Assembly (NCBI GenBank): GCA_963565915.1
Contig: OY751492.1
Span: 3,844,001 to 3,908,000, forward strand
Direction of reading: 5' to 3'
Length of the DNA: 64,000 nt
From: Entoloma clypeatum
Taxonomy: Eukaryota > Basidiomycota > Agaricomycetes > Agaricales > Entolomataceae
Positions 54,388 through 64,000 of this stretch are shown here, piece after piece. The position numbers and the translations under genes were made by a program. The notes beneath the pieces were generated by a model, which worked only from the letters and a program-made list of their open reading frames with translations, did no database searches and was not told the DNA's origin. How positions within the stretch are numbered: position 1 is the first letter of the stretch; each line of letters opens with the position of its first letter.

Positions 54388-54479
54388 TTTCTTCTCTTGA
54401 TTACAACTTAAAGTATGCACAATACCTTAAGCAGCAACACAACCTTCTCCTTTCCGAATTGAAGGAGCAGTATGAGTAG

Positions 54480-54677
54480 ACTGCCCTTCACCTTTGCTGC
54501 CACAGCAAAAGCCACATGTCCCCTTGTAGAGGTTTTTACTGTATAGTCTGTAATACAGGTCTTCCTCTGCTGGCACATAGGCGTTCGATATGATCGCCAA
54601 GTCATTCCAACATGGCCCTAGGCCTCGCGACATTACACCAGTGGTGATTTCCTTCAATGTAAGTCCTGCAAGCCTGG
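54480..54677. other. Junction between ORF B end and Gypsy relic
   Basis: About 200 bp; 3' UTR of ORF B and/or the 3' end of the Gypsy relic. A minus-strand frame (54427-54681) has a Cys-rich stretch but no clear family. Confidence 0.35.
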
Positions 54678-57600
54678 TCATTCCTCATCCGAGCTGGAAT
54701 CCTCGTCCGAGACTGCCCCTGCATCATCCACGGTAGCCTCGCGAGGTGTATCCTCAAACCTGTCATTCTTATCTAAGTCCAGCCTCGTTCCATTGAACCA
54801 CAGGTCCTCACCACTGTCCTTAGCAGCCTCAGTCGGATTTTTCAATCCTTCCAATGTCGCTTTTGTAATATTGATGAAGTCTAACACCCCTTTAGGGACT
54901 GCAATGGCATGTCTCGCATGGTAGGGAACGAGTCTAAATGCTGCAACCTTCTCATGCCATACCAACCCATCCAGTTCTGCGATGATATATGCTCCACCTT
55001 TATTCCTCATGACAACCACCATAGGACCAAAGTACCTGGGCTTCATTTTCCTGTCAAGACTATTTTCAACTGCTGTATTACTAGATCTCTCTCCCTAAAG
55101 TCATAATCTCTGATTTTATGCCAGTGCTCTTGCTCATAACAAAGTACTGCCGTCATCTTGGCACATGTAACCCGCTTACGCATCTCATTGACGTGCACTT
55201 TGTGCTTTGCGAGTGCATGAGCCCTAAATCTGATCAGGTTTGCTGTTGATAGTGGCCCATCTGGAAGTTTCACTAGCCACATCGCCTCGACAATCTAGGG
55301 GAAGGATGGGATGCACCCCCGTACACACAAAATATGGCAGCATCCCAAACCCTTCCAAATCGTGATCCTATCTGCCCACATCATCTGGTGGAAGAACCAG
55401 AACCACTTGCCAATATCACCGCCTGTGGCCTTAAACAAAGCCTGACAGATGTCCCAATGCGGCCTCTTGATCCGCCCATTTGCTCTAGAATTATAAGTCG
55501 ATATCATAATCCCCTTAATTCCATACTTCTGTTCTATCCAGTCCAAGGCTTTCTTAAATGGTCCCGCATTATCGGTCACAATCATGACCATACCGCCCCA
55601 CCTACATAGTATGTCTTTGAAGAGCCAGTGCCCAACAGTCCGACCCGTTTCTTGCCTTAGCAGCCGCCCTTCCATCCATGTCAGTAGTGCACAGCAGCCA
55701 TGAACAATGTATTTACAACCATTTGACGCCAGCATCATGTGTAGCGTATCAGCGTGCAGGACTTGAAACAGACCCGCATATGGGTTACCATAGGAGGAAT
55801 GCGAACCAATGTCTTCTGTCTCAGCTGACATATATGACAAGTCTGGACATAGAGGCGAATGTCACGTTCATATTCCGGCCACCAGAATCTTTGTGCAATA
55901 AGCTCCTTTGTTGCATAGAAGCCACAGTGTGCAAGGCTATCATGGGACGCCCTCATCATGTACATGTGATGCCCCTTCTCGACCACTAGTTTGTGCTTTC
56001 CTTTGCTACCTCTTCTATAGAGTCGGCCATCATCAGTGACAAAGAATTGTCTTGCCCGCTGCACAAACTGTTTATACTGTCGGTCATTCAGGCCATTTGG
56101 CCTCACAAAAGGATCCTCAAGCCAAGTCTTGATGTCAGGAATGCGGTCATCCTGCAACTTCGCGGTCATCGTGTGATGATCCTCATCATAAGGCTCTCGC
56201 ATTGATTCATCCCAATTCAAAGAGGCGTCGGGCAACGCCGGTTCCCCCACAAATTGTGAGAGCAGCCCGGCCTTACACACTCGCCCAAGATATAATCGTT
56301 CAATATTCAATCTCTCACAAGCGTCAGCAAGCTCTCCCTGGAAGTCTGTAACCGACGCAGCCCAAAGATAACCACCACATGTGTCTATCTTTGTTTTAAA
56401 CTTGTTGAACTCTAATGGGTCATTCTTTTCTGCATTAGGGATACTCATACCGTGGCAGTCCATCTGGTTCATCCACCCAGTCCTCCTCAATATGGTAGGT
56501 TTCATCCCCCGGTTGCACTTCTCACCTCAATAAACCATCGGGTGCGAAGGTCTTGCCTGGCACATGCCTTAGTGTGAAGTGGAACATCAAAATGTAATCA
56601 ATCCCCCAATTTATAGCAGTGTTTGGTCCAAGACCAGGATTATTGAGCATCCCCTTGATATACTTTGCATCGGTCTCTATAACCAGGTTCCAACAGCTCA
56701 AGAGCCAAAACTTTGCTTCCTTTAATGCATGGAATAAACCATACAACTTTCACTTTGGTTGTGAATATCTTGCCTCACACTCGTTAAGGGTTATTGAGGC
56801 AAACTTCGCATATGTCCTCCTCTTAGAATCACCCTCATCCTCTTGACAGATATAGAAGCCAACCGCCCACCACGAGGAGTCTACGCAAAGGACCACCGCC
56901 CCTCCACCATGATAATCTATTGGCTTGATTGCAGGAACGCCACTAAAGCATCCTTTATGTCTTGCATGGCCTCCTCCTGTTCCGGTCCCCAGACAAAGAG
57001 TTCTCAACTTTGCTTCAGCTTGACTAGAGGTTCTGCCTTCTTTGTGAAGTCTCTAATAAAGTTTTGACACATACCAGCCGTTGCAAGGAACAACCACACA
57101 TCATGTATATCTTTGCAAGGTCCCCAGTGGCTTATAACTCCGAACCTATCTGTCTCGGGTCTCTGTCCTTCATATGTGCAATGATGGCCAACCACCACTA
57201 TCTCACTCGCACATAATAGTGACTTATACCCAGAGAATGTTCCTCCACTATACCGCATTCTCTGCAACACCCTATTCACATTCTGTACATGTTCCCATAC
57301 AAATTGCCTAATGCCTGGATTTTCTTCTATAGTTTCATATCTGCCATCAGGCAACTCATATCGTGTAGATGGGCCGTGAACTGCCACATTGTCGATATAG
57401 GGAATAGTAACATCTGGTATTTCATCTTGCAATATATGTGTAACATCATCATGAAAGATTGGTACCGAATTTGTCCAACCCATTGGTAAAGTAACCAATC
57501 TTTGAGCACCGAATGGGGTCTGAAAGGTAGTCAAGTCACAAGACTGGACCGCTAACTTTCACTCATCATATCCCACATAGAGATCAAACATTCCACCACA

Positions 57601-57825
57601 AGCATGTTCCACGAAATGGTTGGCTAATTCCTCCGTTGCTGGGAAAGGCCCGAATGTGCTGTAGTGACTTGGTTCAACGGTTCTAAACTGTGTAGACTGG
57701 TTTAAACTGGTCTTCAACTGAAAATCACCCGTGGTAGGTCTACTCACCAACTGCGGTCTTTTCTTTGAGTTTTTCAATGTATTATTAGTTTCTTGGGTGA
57801 TTTCATCAGCTGGCAGTGTCAAAAA
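54678..57825 (-). pseudogene. Gypsy pol relic (RT - RNase H - integrase), different lineage
   Basis: Read on the minus strand: RT (MFDLYVGYDE, LTTFQTPFGAQRLVTLPMGW, IPYIDN), RNase H (LCVDSSWWAVGFYICQED, IETDAKYIKGMLNNPGLG), an integrase zinc region (HDSLAHCGFYATKELI, CHICQLRQ), the core (HADTLHM, IVTDNAGPF, RANGRIKRPHWD) and a C-terminal part (MKPRYFGPMVVVMRNKGGAY) with an acidic tail. The second RT aspartate is Asn (codon 57388-57390) and the integrase catalytic Glu position is Lys (55466-55468). Several stops. No Gag, protease or LTR was found. Confidence 0.85.
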
Positions 57826-58170
57826 AATATCAAAATAAATCGATATTCAACTGCAATAGGTGAGTCTAGCTACCACAGCGTTTTTTGGTATTTTAATTTA
57901 TGTCAAAAGATCATCAAATACATTAAAAAACTCAAAAAAAACACTGCAGTAGATGAGTATACCTACTGTGGCTGATTTTCTGTTGCAGACCAGTTTAAAC
58001 TGGTTCAAACTGGTACGGTCTCACCATGTGGGTCAACCAAGACCAGTTTATAGGGGTTCAGTCTGGTTTTTTTTTCCTTTTGAGTACCATGAAAGACTGG
58101 TCTGGTCTCCAGTCCTACCCTTTTTGGATCAAAAAACCGGACTGGACCGAACCCTTAAAGACTATCGGTG
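57650..58170. repeat. MITE-like sequence with GTTTAAAC motifs
   Basis: Inverted copies of ACTGGTTTAAACTGGTC (57695-57720) and CCAGTTTAAACTGGTT (57988-58005) plus a GTTCAACGG / CCGAACCC pair near the outer ends. Similar wording to the R1 terminal module. It cuts the upstream end of the Gypsy pol relic. Confidence 0.5.
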
Positions 58171-58479
58171 AGGGACACGCTGATGTGGAAGTGATCAGAC
58201 AACGTCGGAGTTGTGACTCGGACACAGTACTGAGCTTGTCAAAGAGTAATGATGGAGAAAGAGCAATAGATGATGATGTCATCGGCGTATTGTACCACAG
58301 TGAGAATCTCTGGCATGAAATGAGAGTAGAGGAGTGAACTTTGTTGATATTCAAACTGAGGAACTACAGGTATGGTACAAGCTTAAATATCTAAATGTGA
58401 TTACTTTACGGAGATGGTTGGAGTAGGTCCAGAGTTGTGGCGTAAGTTGCCAGCGACTGTAACGAACATCGGAGATGTT
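58171..58479. other. Unassigned spacer
   Basis: No convincing gene; short frames only. Confidence 0.3.
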
Positions 58480-58665
58480 GGTTAGCGGACCATGTGGAAA
58501 AGGCAATGCATAAGTAAATGGGAATATGGATGAGAAATGCATAAAGGCATGGAGTTATGAATATGAAATGCACAATGGCAATGTGCAGAGATGCAGAGGT
58601 AACAGATGTCTGGAATATCGGAGGACGATCGGAGTGGATCGGAGATTTGGAGACAGATATAACAA
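58480..58665 (-). repeat. Third partial copy of R1 internal sequence
   Basis: Reverse complement of about 26795-26945 (for example GCATTTCATATTCATAACTC). Lacks the minisatellite and terminal module. Confidence 0.75.
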
Positions 58666-58690
58666 TGATGAATGATCCTGTCGGGAATGT

Positions 58691-60022
58691 ATGCTATTCC
58701 TTGCATCATACATTGTCAACACACCAGAATCTGCACTTCTGTCTGGCGTTGGAGGCAAGACATCCTCTGTTATGATGGCATCATATAAACAACTTGGCAA
58801 TCCCTTCTGTCATCCACCCCGAACCGCAACAATAACTCTGGCACAGTTAGCATCAGTAGAAGCTCAAACAGACCCTTGGGACCTTCCCTTGTATATCAAG
58901 GCTGTCACGAACTACCGCTTCAACAGTGTCCATCTTCCTTTCTGGCACAATTGGGCTCTCTCTGACCCTTCCCAATTCCTGATGCCAGAACCCCTTCATC
59001 ACGGGCACAAGCAGTTCTGGGACCACAATGTGAAATGGTGTCTTAAAGTCGTGGGTGGTAGTGAACTGGATTTCTGCTTTTCCATCCTCCACCCCCACAC
59101 CAGCTTCCATCACTTCTCCAGTGCAGCAGAGCCAGACAAGGTCAGCGAGGAAGACAATGTATCAGAGGAAAGTCTTCCCAATATTCTTGATATGATTGAT
59201 CCTGTTGCCCGCTTAAGGGGAAAGCATTGCCAAACTGCTGATTATTTCAAGGAAGCTCTCCTAATTAAACAGGGACTCATTGTATCAACACTCCCTTCTT
59301 GTACTTTTGCCGATGCACATATAGCATTCCACCTCAACCGTGACCCAGATTTCAAGCAATCCACGGTCAAGGATGTTTCTAGACAGTTCAACCTTCCTGA
59401 TTTGCAAGCTGCTCTCATGGAATATGTATGTGGCTCAAGCTCGAACCGACAGCAGTACCTTCTTGATAAACTCTCGGCGACAACCAACTGAGGCTCCTCT
59501 TCCGTTCACTCACCTCCAAGTCTGGAAGAGCTTTCGCCTCCAACCCAAGACTTACCACGCGCCCAATACGGCAATGCCTCCGCAAAAAATCAATGCAGCC
59601 CCACCAACTGACGGACTTCCATTTGGGCAGGCTGACCCCATTGTTTACAACATGAATCCTGAGAAACGGTGGCCATACAGTGGACTTGAAGGTGATTTCA
59701 AAACTTTCTCTCTCTATTCCCAGCTCGCACACTCATTTTCTATTCTAAAGGGCACCAAATTGGCCAAGTTCAACTTGTTTTTAGAGTTGTTCCTTCTGCC
59801 TCTCACTTTGGCAGGCTTCCCAACTGCTTCCTGGCATATATTCACCATTTTGACATTGTGCCACAGCTCAACCCTCCATTAACAGGCTCCAGAACCACAA
59901 GGGGTTCCTACCCAGAGCTCACATCCTCTATGTACATTTTGAAGCGCGCTAGAAGAGCCAATAAATCACTCAGATGGTTGATTTGGTACCAAGATTTGGA
60001 GAGAAGGCCGATCGGTGTCTGA
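58691..60022 (+). pseudogene. Plavaka-type (CACTA-like) transposase relic
   Basis: Matches the C-terminal half of basidiomycete Plavaka transposases: LISGV-like start region, CHPPRTATITLAQL, DPWDLPLYIKAVTNYRFNSV, EPLHHGHKQFWDHNVKWCLK, FCFSILHPHTSFHHF, then DYFKEALLIKQG, FADAHIAFHLNRDPDFK, LPFTHLQVW and finally GSRTTRGSYPELTSS (near 59885-59930). The frame is open to 59491, then continues through stops and shifts. The segment between HPHTSFHHF and DPVARLRGK is much shorter than I would expect, suggesting an internal deletion. The N-terminus is absent. Confidence 0.82.
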
Positions 60023-60373
60023 CGAAAACAAACTGCCTTGCATATAGTACAGAATTTTGGTTGAACAAGTACATTAGACTCGACATAGAATGGCAATAAA
60101 TTCTGCCATCCATCCATACACTATCATTTTTGTTGTGAGAGAGGGATAAAAGAAAGAATATTGTACCAATGTCCAACAGCTGGGATCTGGACACCTCCAC
60201 CTAGCTTCTTGAACTCCTCCATGACTCCTGCATAATCTGGTTTGCTTGCAATGCGTGTTGGCGGAGATGACTGCCACATTCATGTATGCAAGCTCAATGT
60301 GCCACCCCACTTCTCACTCCCATACATCCACTTAAAGGTCAGGTGGTTGCTTTGGTCCATAACCCCCTTTTGC
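60023..60373. other. Unassigned sequence right of Plavaka relic
   Basis: 350 bp. A minus-strand frame contains VMEEFKKLGGGVQIPAVGHW but frames are broken; probably transposon debris. Nothing firm. Confidence 0.3.
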
Positions 60374-62215
60374 TTAGTGTTTAAAGGTCCAATTCGGTCC
60401 AGTTTTTGACCCTCAAAATTTAGAGACCGAGACTGAGACCAATTTTTCGGTTCACATGACTCGAAAAAACTGAACTGGACTAATGCAAGACCGGTGCATC
60501 AGTTCCATTTACCTCAAAGAAGTGAGACCGGACTGGTCTCAACTGGTTTAAACCAATATATTACAACTAAGGACACGCGAGCACAGCCCGATGCTGCGTG
60601 CGCGCGTTGTATTCCCTCAATTGGTCCTCCATGGGCTCAGCCCGGCCCCATGTGCTCTTGGGTGTGACTCAACACCGTTGGGCATGAAAGGGGGCCATTG
60701 GGCACATGTCGTGGCAGGTGCGCGGTGCCGTATGGCACAAAGGGAGGCCGTTGCGCGCAAAGGAAGGGTGCTGGGTGTGAGTCGATGGTGTTGGGGATGC
60801 GAGGCGGCCGTTGGGCACAAGGATTGGGCAATAGAAGGGCTGTGGGGCACTAGTTGGGGCAGTTGGGCAAGGGGGGCAGCTGTTGTGCATGGGTTGACGA
60901 CATTGAGGGCAAAGGGACGGCATGGCATGGGTCAATGGTGGTGGGTGCAAGTCAGGACCGTTGGGCATGAAAGGAGGCCATTGGGCATGGGTCGACAGTG
61001 TTGAGGGCGAAGGGATAGTGTTGGGCGTGAATGGAGGCCGTTGGGCATGAGTCAGGACTGTTGGGCCCAAAAGGATGCCGTTGGGTGCAAAGGGATGCCG
61101 TTGGGCATGAAAGGTGGCTGTTGGGCGGAAGAGAGGGCCGTTGGGCATGAGTGGTGGCCGTTATGCGCGAGTAGTGATCATTGGGCAGATGTGGTGGCTG
61201 GGTGGAGTGGTGGTGGGGGATAAAAAAAGGGTGGGAAGGTTTTGCTGGCAGTTATGGTTCGGCTTTCGGCGATTGCTGAGCCATGCACTTTGTTGACAAT
61301 TGTGCCCTCAATGCCCAAACCGTGGCACCAAAACCCACAAAAATAATTCTTACCTTATGTAGACATATTTAGAAACTCATAGGAAGTATATATAGAGTTA
61401 TATACATGAGCTATGGATGGTAGAAAGTTGGTGCTCCAAATTGATGCATCAAAACACAATGTAAATCGTGATAAACAGTGTGGCATGGTGTTTCAAACAC
61501 CAAAAACAACATTTTCTAGCTTCCTCCTTTGCACAACATTTGTACTCTAAATATACTATACATATACTATTGAAACAGTGTATGTAAACCTATTCAGACC
61601 CTTCAAGTAAAATTCAAGGACTTAATAAGGTGAATATGAGCAAAATAGATCGAAAATTTGACCAAAATTTTTTATTCCAGCTTTGGATTCTCCACATTCA
61701 GGGGATCTTATAGCACATTTGTTTTTCAAATTTGGTTCATCCCTTGGGGAGATATAGCACTTTTTCTGAAATATGCACATTTCATTATTTCAATCTTATC
61801 TTGACTTCTAAAAATTATACAAAGTGTGTCAGAAGGTGAATACATATCTATTGATGAGTTCTATCACTTTCAACTATTATTAGATCTTGAGGAAGACACC
61901 GTGTGTGCCTGCACAATGCATTTTGCACATTGTTTACTATTATTTGGTGTAGAGCACAGCACCTCTATGACTTAAAATCCATGGCATCATTCCATAAAAT
62001 CAACACATATTTATTGACATATGATACTCTGCTACATAATTGATATAGTCTGTAAGCTGACTTCCTCCTGTGTAGCCATATTAAGGAGAAATGCGATGTT
62101 TTTTGAGTTTGTTTACATATATTTGACACATTTGATGCACGCGTGATGCACGTCATCCAATGTCGAAACGACGCATCCACCCATTGCTGACTCTGCAATG
62201 AGGGGCACAGATGCT
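60374..62215 (-). mobile_element. R1 repeat, copy B (uninterrupted)
   Basis: Inverted relative to copy A. Runs from the TTAGTGTTTAAAGGTCC end through the minisatellite to the CTCATTGCAGAGTCAGC end (minus strand). Lacks the foldback, Gypsy-1, pogo cassette and the 145-bp duplication, so it records the pre-insertion state at all three sites. Confidence 0.8.
60605..61240. repeat. Expanded minisatellite, GCCGTTGGGC core, about 28 units
   Basis: Imperfect units such as GCCGTTGGGCATGAAAGG about 20-23 bp long. Homologous to the 10-unit array at 26571-26770. Confidence 0.85.
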
Positions 62216-62378
62216 GAAAAGACCAGAATATATTTATAGATTTTATTTATAATCTGTCTACTTGTGATCGAGGCAGGAGGGAGCATGCACACACACCTTT
62301 TGTGTTTTTTTTTAAATGTGCCTATTTGGGAAGTGGAAAAGTTGTGATGTAGAATGAGTGTGATGCACCAGTTATAAT

Positions 62379-62466
62379 GGATGTGTGGCTCAGTTGGTTA
62401 GATAGATGACTGAAGTAATGTTCTGTACTATAGAGGTTGTGAGTTCAATTCCTTGCAAATGGCACA
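62379..62466 (+). ncRNA. tRNA-like head of a putative SINE
   Basis: Has a good pol III A box (TGGCTCAGTTGG, 62386-62397) and B box (AGTTCAATTCC, 62442-62452) about 45 bp apart, but the would-be acceptor strands do not pair well, so it is not a functional tRNA. This is the usual picture of a tRNA-derived SINE promoter. Tail and target duplication were not defined. Confidence 0.6.
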
Positions 62467-62527
62467 AATTTTGCACATTGCCGTTTCGTGATCTTGATTT
62501 CCATTCCTCAGATTGTTCTGTGGAAAA

Positions 62528-62552
62528 GACCGGTTTAAACCTGTTCAAACCG
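62528..62552. repeat. GGTTTAAACC motif
   Basis: GACCGGTTTAAACCTGTTCA, then AACCGG; related to the R1 terminal module and to 57650-58170. Confidence 0.5.
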
Positions 62553-62684
62553 GACTTTGGCCGAGGACATCTGGGTATTGGAAATTCCCACAAGTCCCAC
62601 CCATCCCAGGGACTCATGATTTTGGGCGGGGCAGGTATATACATGTTTCTAATTACTGTATTAAACATCATTCATGGGTTCAAA

Positions 62685-62775
62685 GATGTCGGCATCAGTG
62701 TTGACGTCTTCCACTTCGACTGCAAGCACTCTGAGACAGACATCTTTTGCCAGGAGAACTGCAACCTGTTACAGC
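62685..62775 (+). pseudogene. KDZ-associated (CxC5/CxC6-like) transposase shred
   Basis: About 30 codons reading DVGISVDVFHFDCKHSETDI followed by FCQENCN, which I recall from CxC5/CxC6 KDZ-associated proteins of Agaricomycetes. It ends in a stop and unrelated frames. Short, so assignment is tentative. Confidence 0.5.
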
Positions 62776-62899
62776 GATAGCCTACAACAGCAAGTCCAAG
62801 GATGGGATCACATGGGTTCGAACTGTTTCCACAACAAGTCCCTCAATAGGTCGACTTGGTCAAGATCAGCGAGCTCCTCAAGAGGACGGCTTGGTTCGG

Positions 62900-63325
62900 T
62901 TCAGCAGAGCTAAGTCCTTGCAAGGCACTTAGTTTGAGAGTGTTCGAAGATAAGACAAGGTGAGCGTTGTTTGCCTAGGTCAAGCTGAGGACCTCTACTC
63001 TAAGGTTACAGGTCTTATATACGTTATCCTATGGCTATAAATAAGTATGTGCTGCGCAGGAGCTAAATAGGCCATTGGTTAGATAGATGTTTCAAGGAGG
63101 CTGTGGCATAGGAGTCAGAGATAAGGCCTCAAGGTCGTGAGTCAGAGATAACAAGTGAAAATGTATCTAAAAGGGGAATCGTCCGAGTTGATGTGAGTCA
63201 TAGCGCTGATAGGGGGGACACGTGTCCCAGGGTTGTCAGAGTTAAGTGAAACGGGATTTGATAAAGATCAAGGGTTGAGGGGTCGTGTGAAGGCACAGAG
63301 GAAGAGGGTGAAAAAGTGTAACATT
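62900..63325 (-). repeat. LTR remnant of another Gypsy, with polypurine tract
   Basis: On the minus strand the sequence reads GACAGGGGGTAATGTTACAC at 63339-63320, i.e. a polypurine tract followed by a TGTTA LTR start, resembling the arrangement at 36616. A TATATAAG box lies on the same strand near 63015. The far end of the LTR is not defined; the internal side is cut by the LTR at 63349. Confidence 0.5.
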
Positions 63326-63348
63326 ACCCCCTGTCTATGCTTGAAGTC

Positions 63349-63648
63349 TGTCATAACCATACGATTCACATCCGTCTTATCCGACGACTCCGATGATTCA
63401 TCCGCTCCGACATCCGCTCCAACAACATTCTATTTATATTGATTATACTTCTACTATGTAACATCTCAACCATACTTACAAGTAGACATATGTTGTTCAC
63501 TTTTCATTTGCTACTCTCCATACTCCGAATGTTCCGATGGTCAACTCCGATATCTGCACATCACTTATAGTAATGCTGATCATTCTAGTCTACTATAAAT
63601 AGTGTACAAACCTGTTGTAGAACCTCAGTTCAAATATCATACGTTACA
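63349..63648 (+). repeat. Gypsy-3 5' LTR, second copy
   Basis: About 300 bp, TGTCATAACC...ACGTTACA, closely matching 42140-42434, with the same CTATAAATAG box. Internal sequence follows. Confidence 0.78.
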
Positions 63649-64000
63649 CCTCATTCACATCCGTCTCTACTTGCCTTGAGCATTCTCTCCGTCACCTCTG
63701 CTCATCCGCTCATCTGCTCATCCGACATCCGCCAATCTGAAATCGAGGACCACGTCAAAGAGTGGGGCGCAACGCACAAGTTGAAGCCAGGTCCTTTCTG
63801 CCAACATCGCACTTACCGCATTCTGCTCCTCCGCTACTCCGCTCCGACTCGTCCGACGTTTTCCGATGTTGAGAAACACGCTACGTGACAGTATATTTGA
63901 ACTACCACCATTCTTTGATTTACCCAACAACCTCTACCCACATGTCTCAAACCCATAATACAGTTCGAACAACTAGGACTGCTCGTGCAGCAGCAGAACG
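63649..64000 (+). mobile_element. 5' end of a Gypsy-3 element running off the window
   Basis: Leader sequence shared with 42435-42570, then a probable Gag start at ATG 63942 (MSQTHNTVRTTRTARAAAER) that is open to the window edge. Confidence 0.65.

Larger units (their letters stand above)
44955..54479 (+). pseudogene. ORF B, unrecognised gene split by Gypsy-2 and a solo LTR
   Basis: Coding segments: 44955-45160 (SFPDNPQATPKKLPTCSEAY), 45165-45619 after a frameshift, including a TGA at about 45328, and an intron 45620-45724 leading into KMDI; Gypsy-2 then interrupts (ACATC duplication). Coding resumes at 52475 (DPETLHPITADNGSAKKS), an intron at 52573-52625, 52626-52750, a region of uncertain splicing, 52825-52970 (LANKILSETGLILETPLTHT), then a solo LTR (TTTCT duplication), and finally 54393-54479 (DYNLKYAQYLKQQHNLLLSE, stop 54477-54479). 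The product seems hydrophilic with a C-terminal coiled coil. Function unknown; it could be a host gene or a Gag-like ORF. Removing each insertion with one target copy restores the flanking codons exactly. Confidence 0.6.

Noticed and set aside
62379..62466. Functional tRNA gene
   Set aside because: A and B boxes are present but the acceptor stem does not pair and the anticodon arm is unclear, so a SINE head is more likely.

Overview
The window looks like a transposon-rich stretch of an Agaricomycete (mushroom-forming basidiomycete) genome. The evidence is the combination of a KDZ transposase with a CxC2 cysteine cluster, a Plavaka-type transposase, DIRS-like tyrosine-recombinase elements and chromodomain Ty3/Gypsy elements, together with short (about 46-60 nt) introns in nearly all spliced genes. 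No bacterial features, rRNA genes, canonical tRNA genes or CRISPR arrays were seen.

Layout. 1-6.7 kb: a 5'-truncated KDZ element with transposase, companion ORF, an acidic ORF and a long array of TCGCCGG-type motifs. 7.2-15 kb: a non-autonomous repeat (R2) split by a 5.4-kb DIRS-like retroelement, then a dead LINE fragment with an A tail. 15.7-27.2 kb: a solo LTR, then a repeat (R1) interrupted by a 1.16-kb foldback element, a Gypsy chromovirus (Gypsy-1) and a pogo/Fot1 transposase cassette. An uninterrupted inverted copy of R1 at 60.4-62.2 kb serves as an empty-site reference. 28.7-36.2 kb: the only clear island of host genes, namely a Ste12 transcription factor (4 exons), a small Fmp46/DUF1687-like protein and a rhodanese-domain protein, the last two divergently transcribed. 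36.3-45 kb: Gypsy and Copia debris and an intact Gag-like ORF. 43.6-54.5 kb: two unrecognised coding loci (ORF A and ORF B). ORF B is split by a second copy of the chromovirus (Gypsy-2, itself carrying a Tc1 element in its 5' LTR) and by a 1.4-kb solo LTR; removing the insertions with one target duplication each restores the flanking codons. 54.5-64 kb: a Gypsy pol relic, MITE-like sequence, a Plavaka relic, R1 copy B, a tRNA-like SINE head, a KDZ-type relic and the 5' end of another Gypsy that runs out of the window.

Themes. Most elements are dead, and three decay modes can be read directly: internal deletions at short direct repeats, CGA-to-TGA nonsense changes (seen reciprocally between the two chromovirus copies), and nesting. 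The most unusual signals are a conserved extra ORF between pol and the 3' LTR of the chromovirus, an apparent pol/U3 mosaic between its two copies, reiterated TGACTCA sites in its LTRs, and the saturation of the KDZ element (exon, intron and flank) with one short GC-rich motif.
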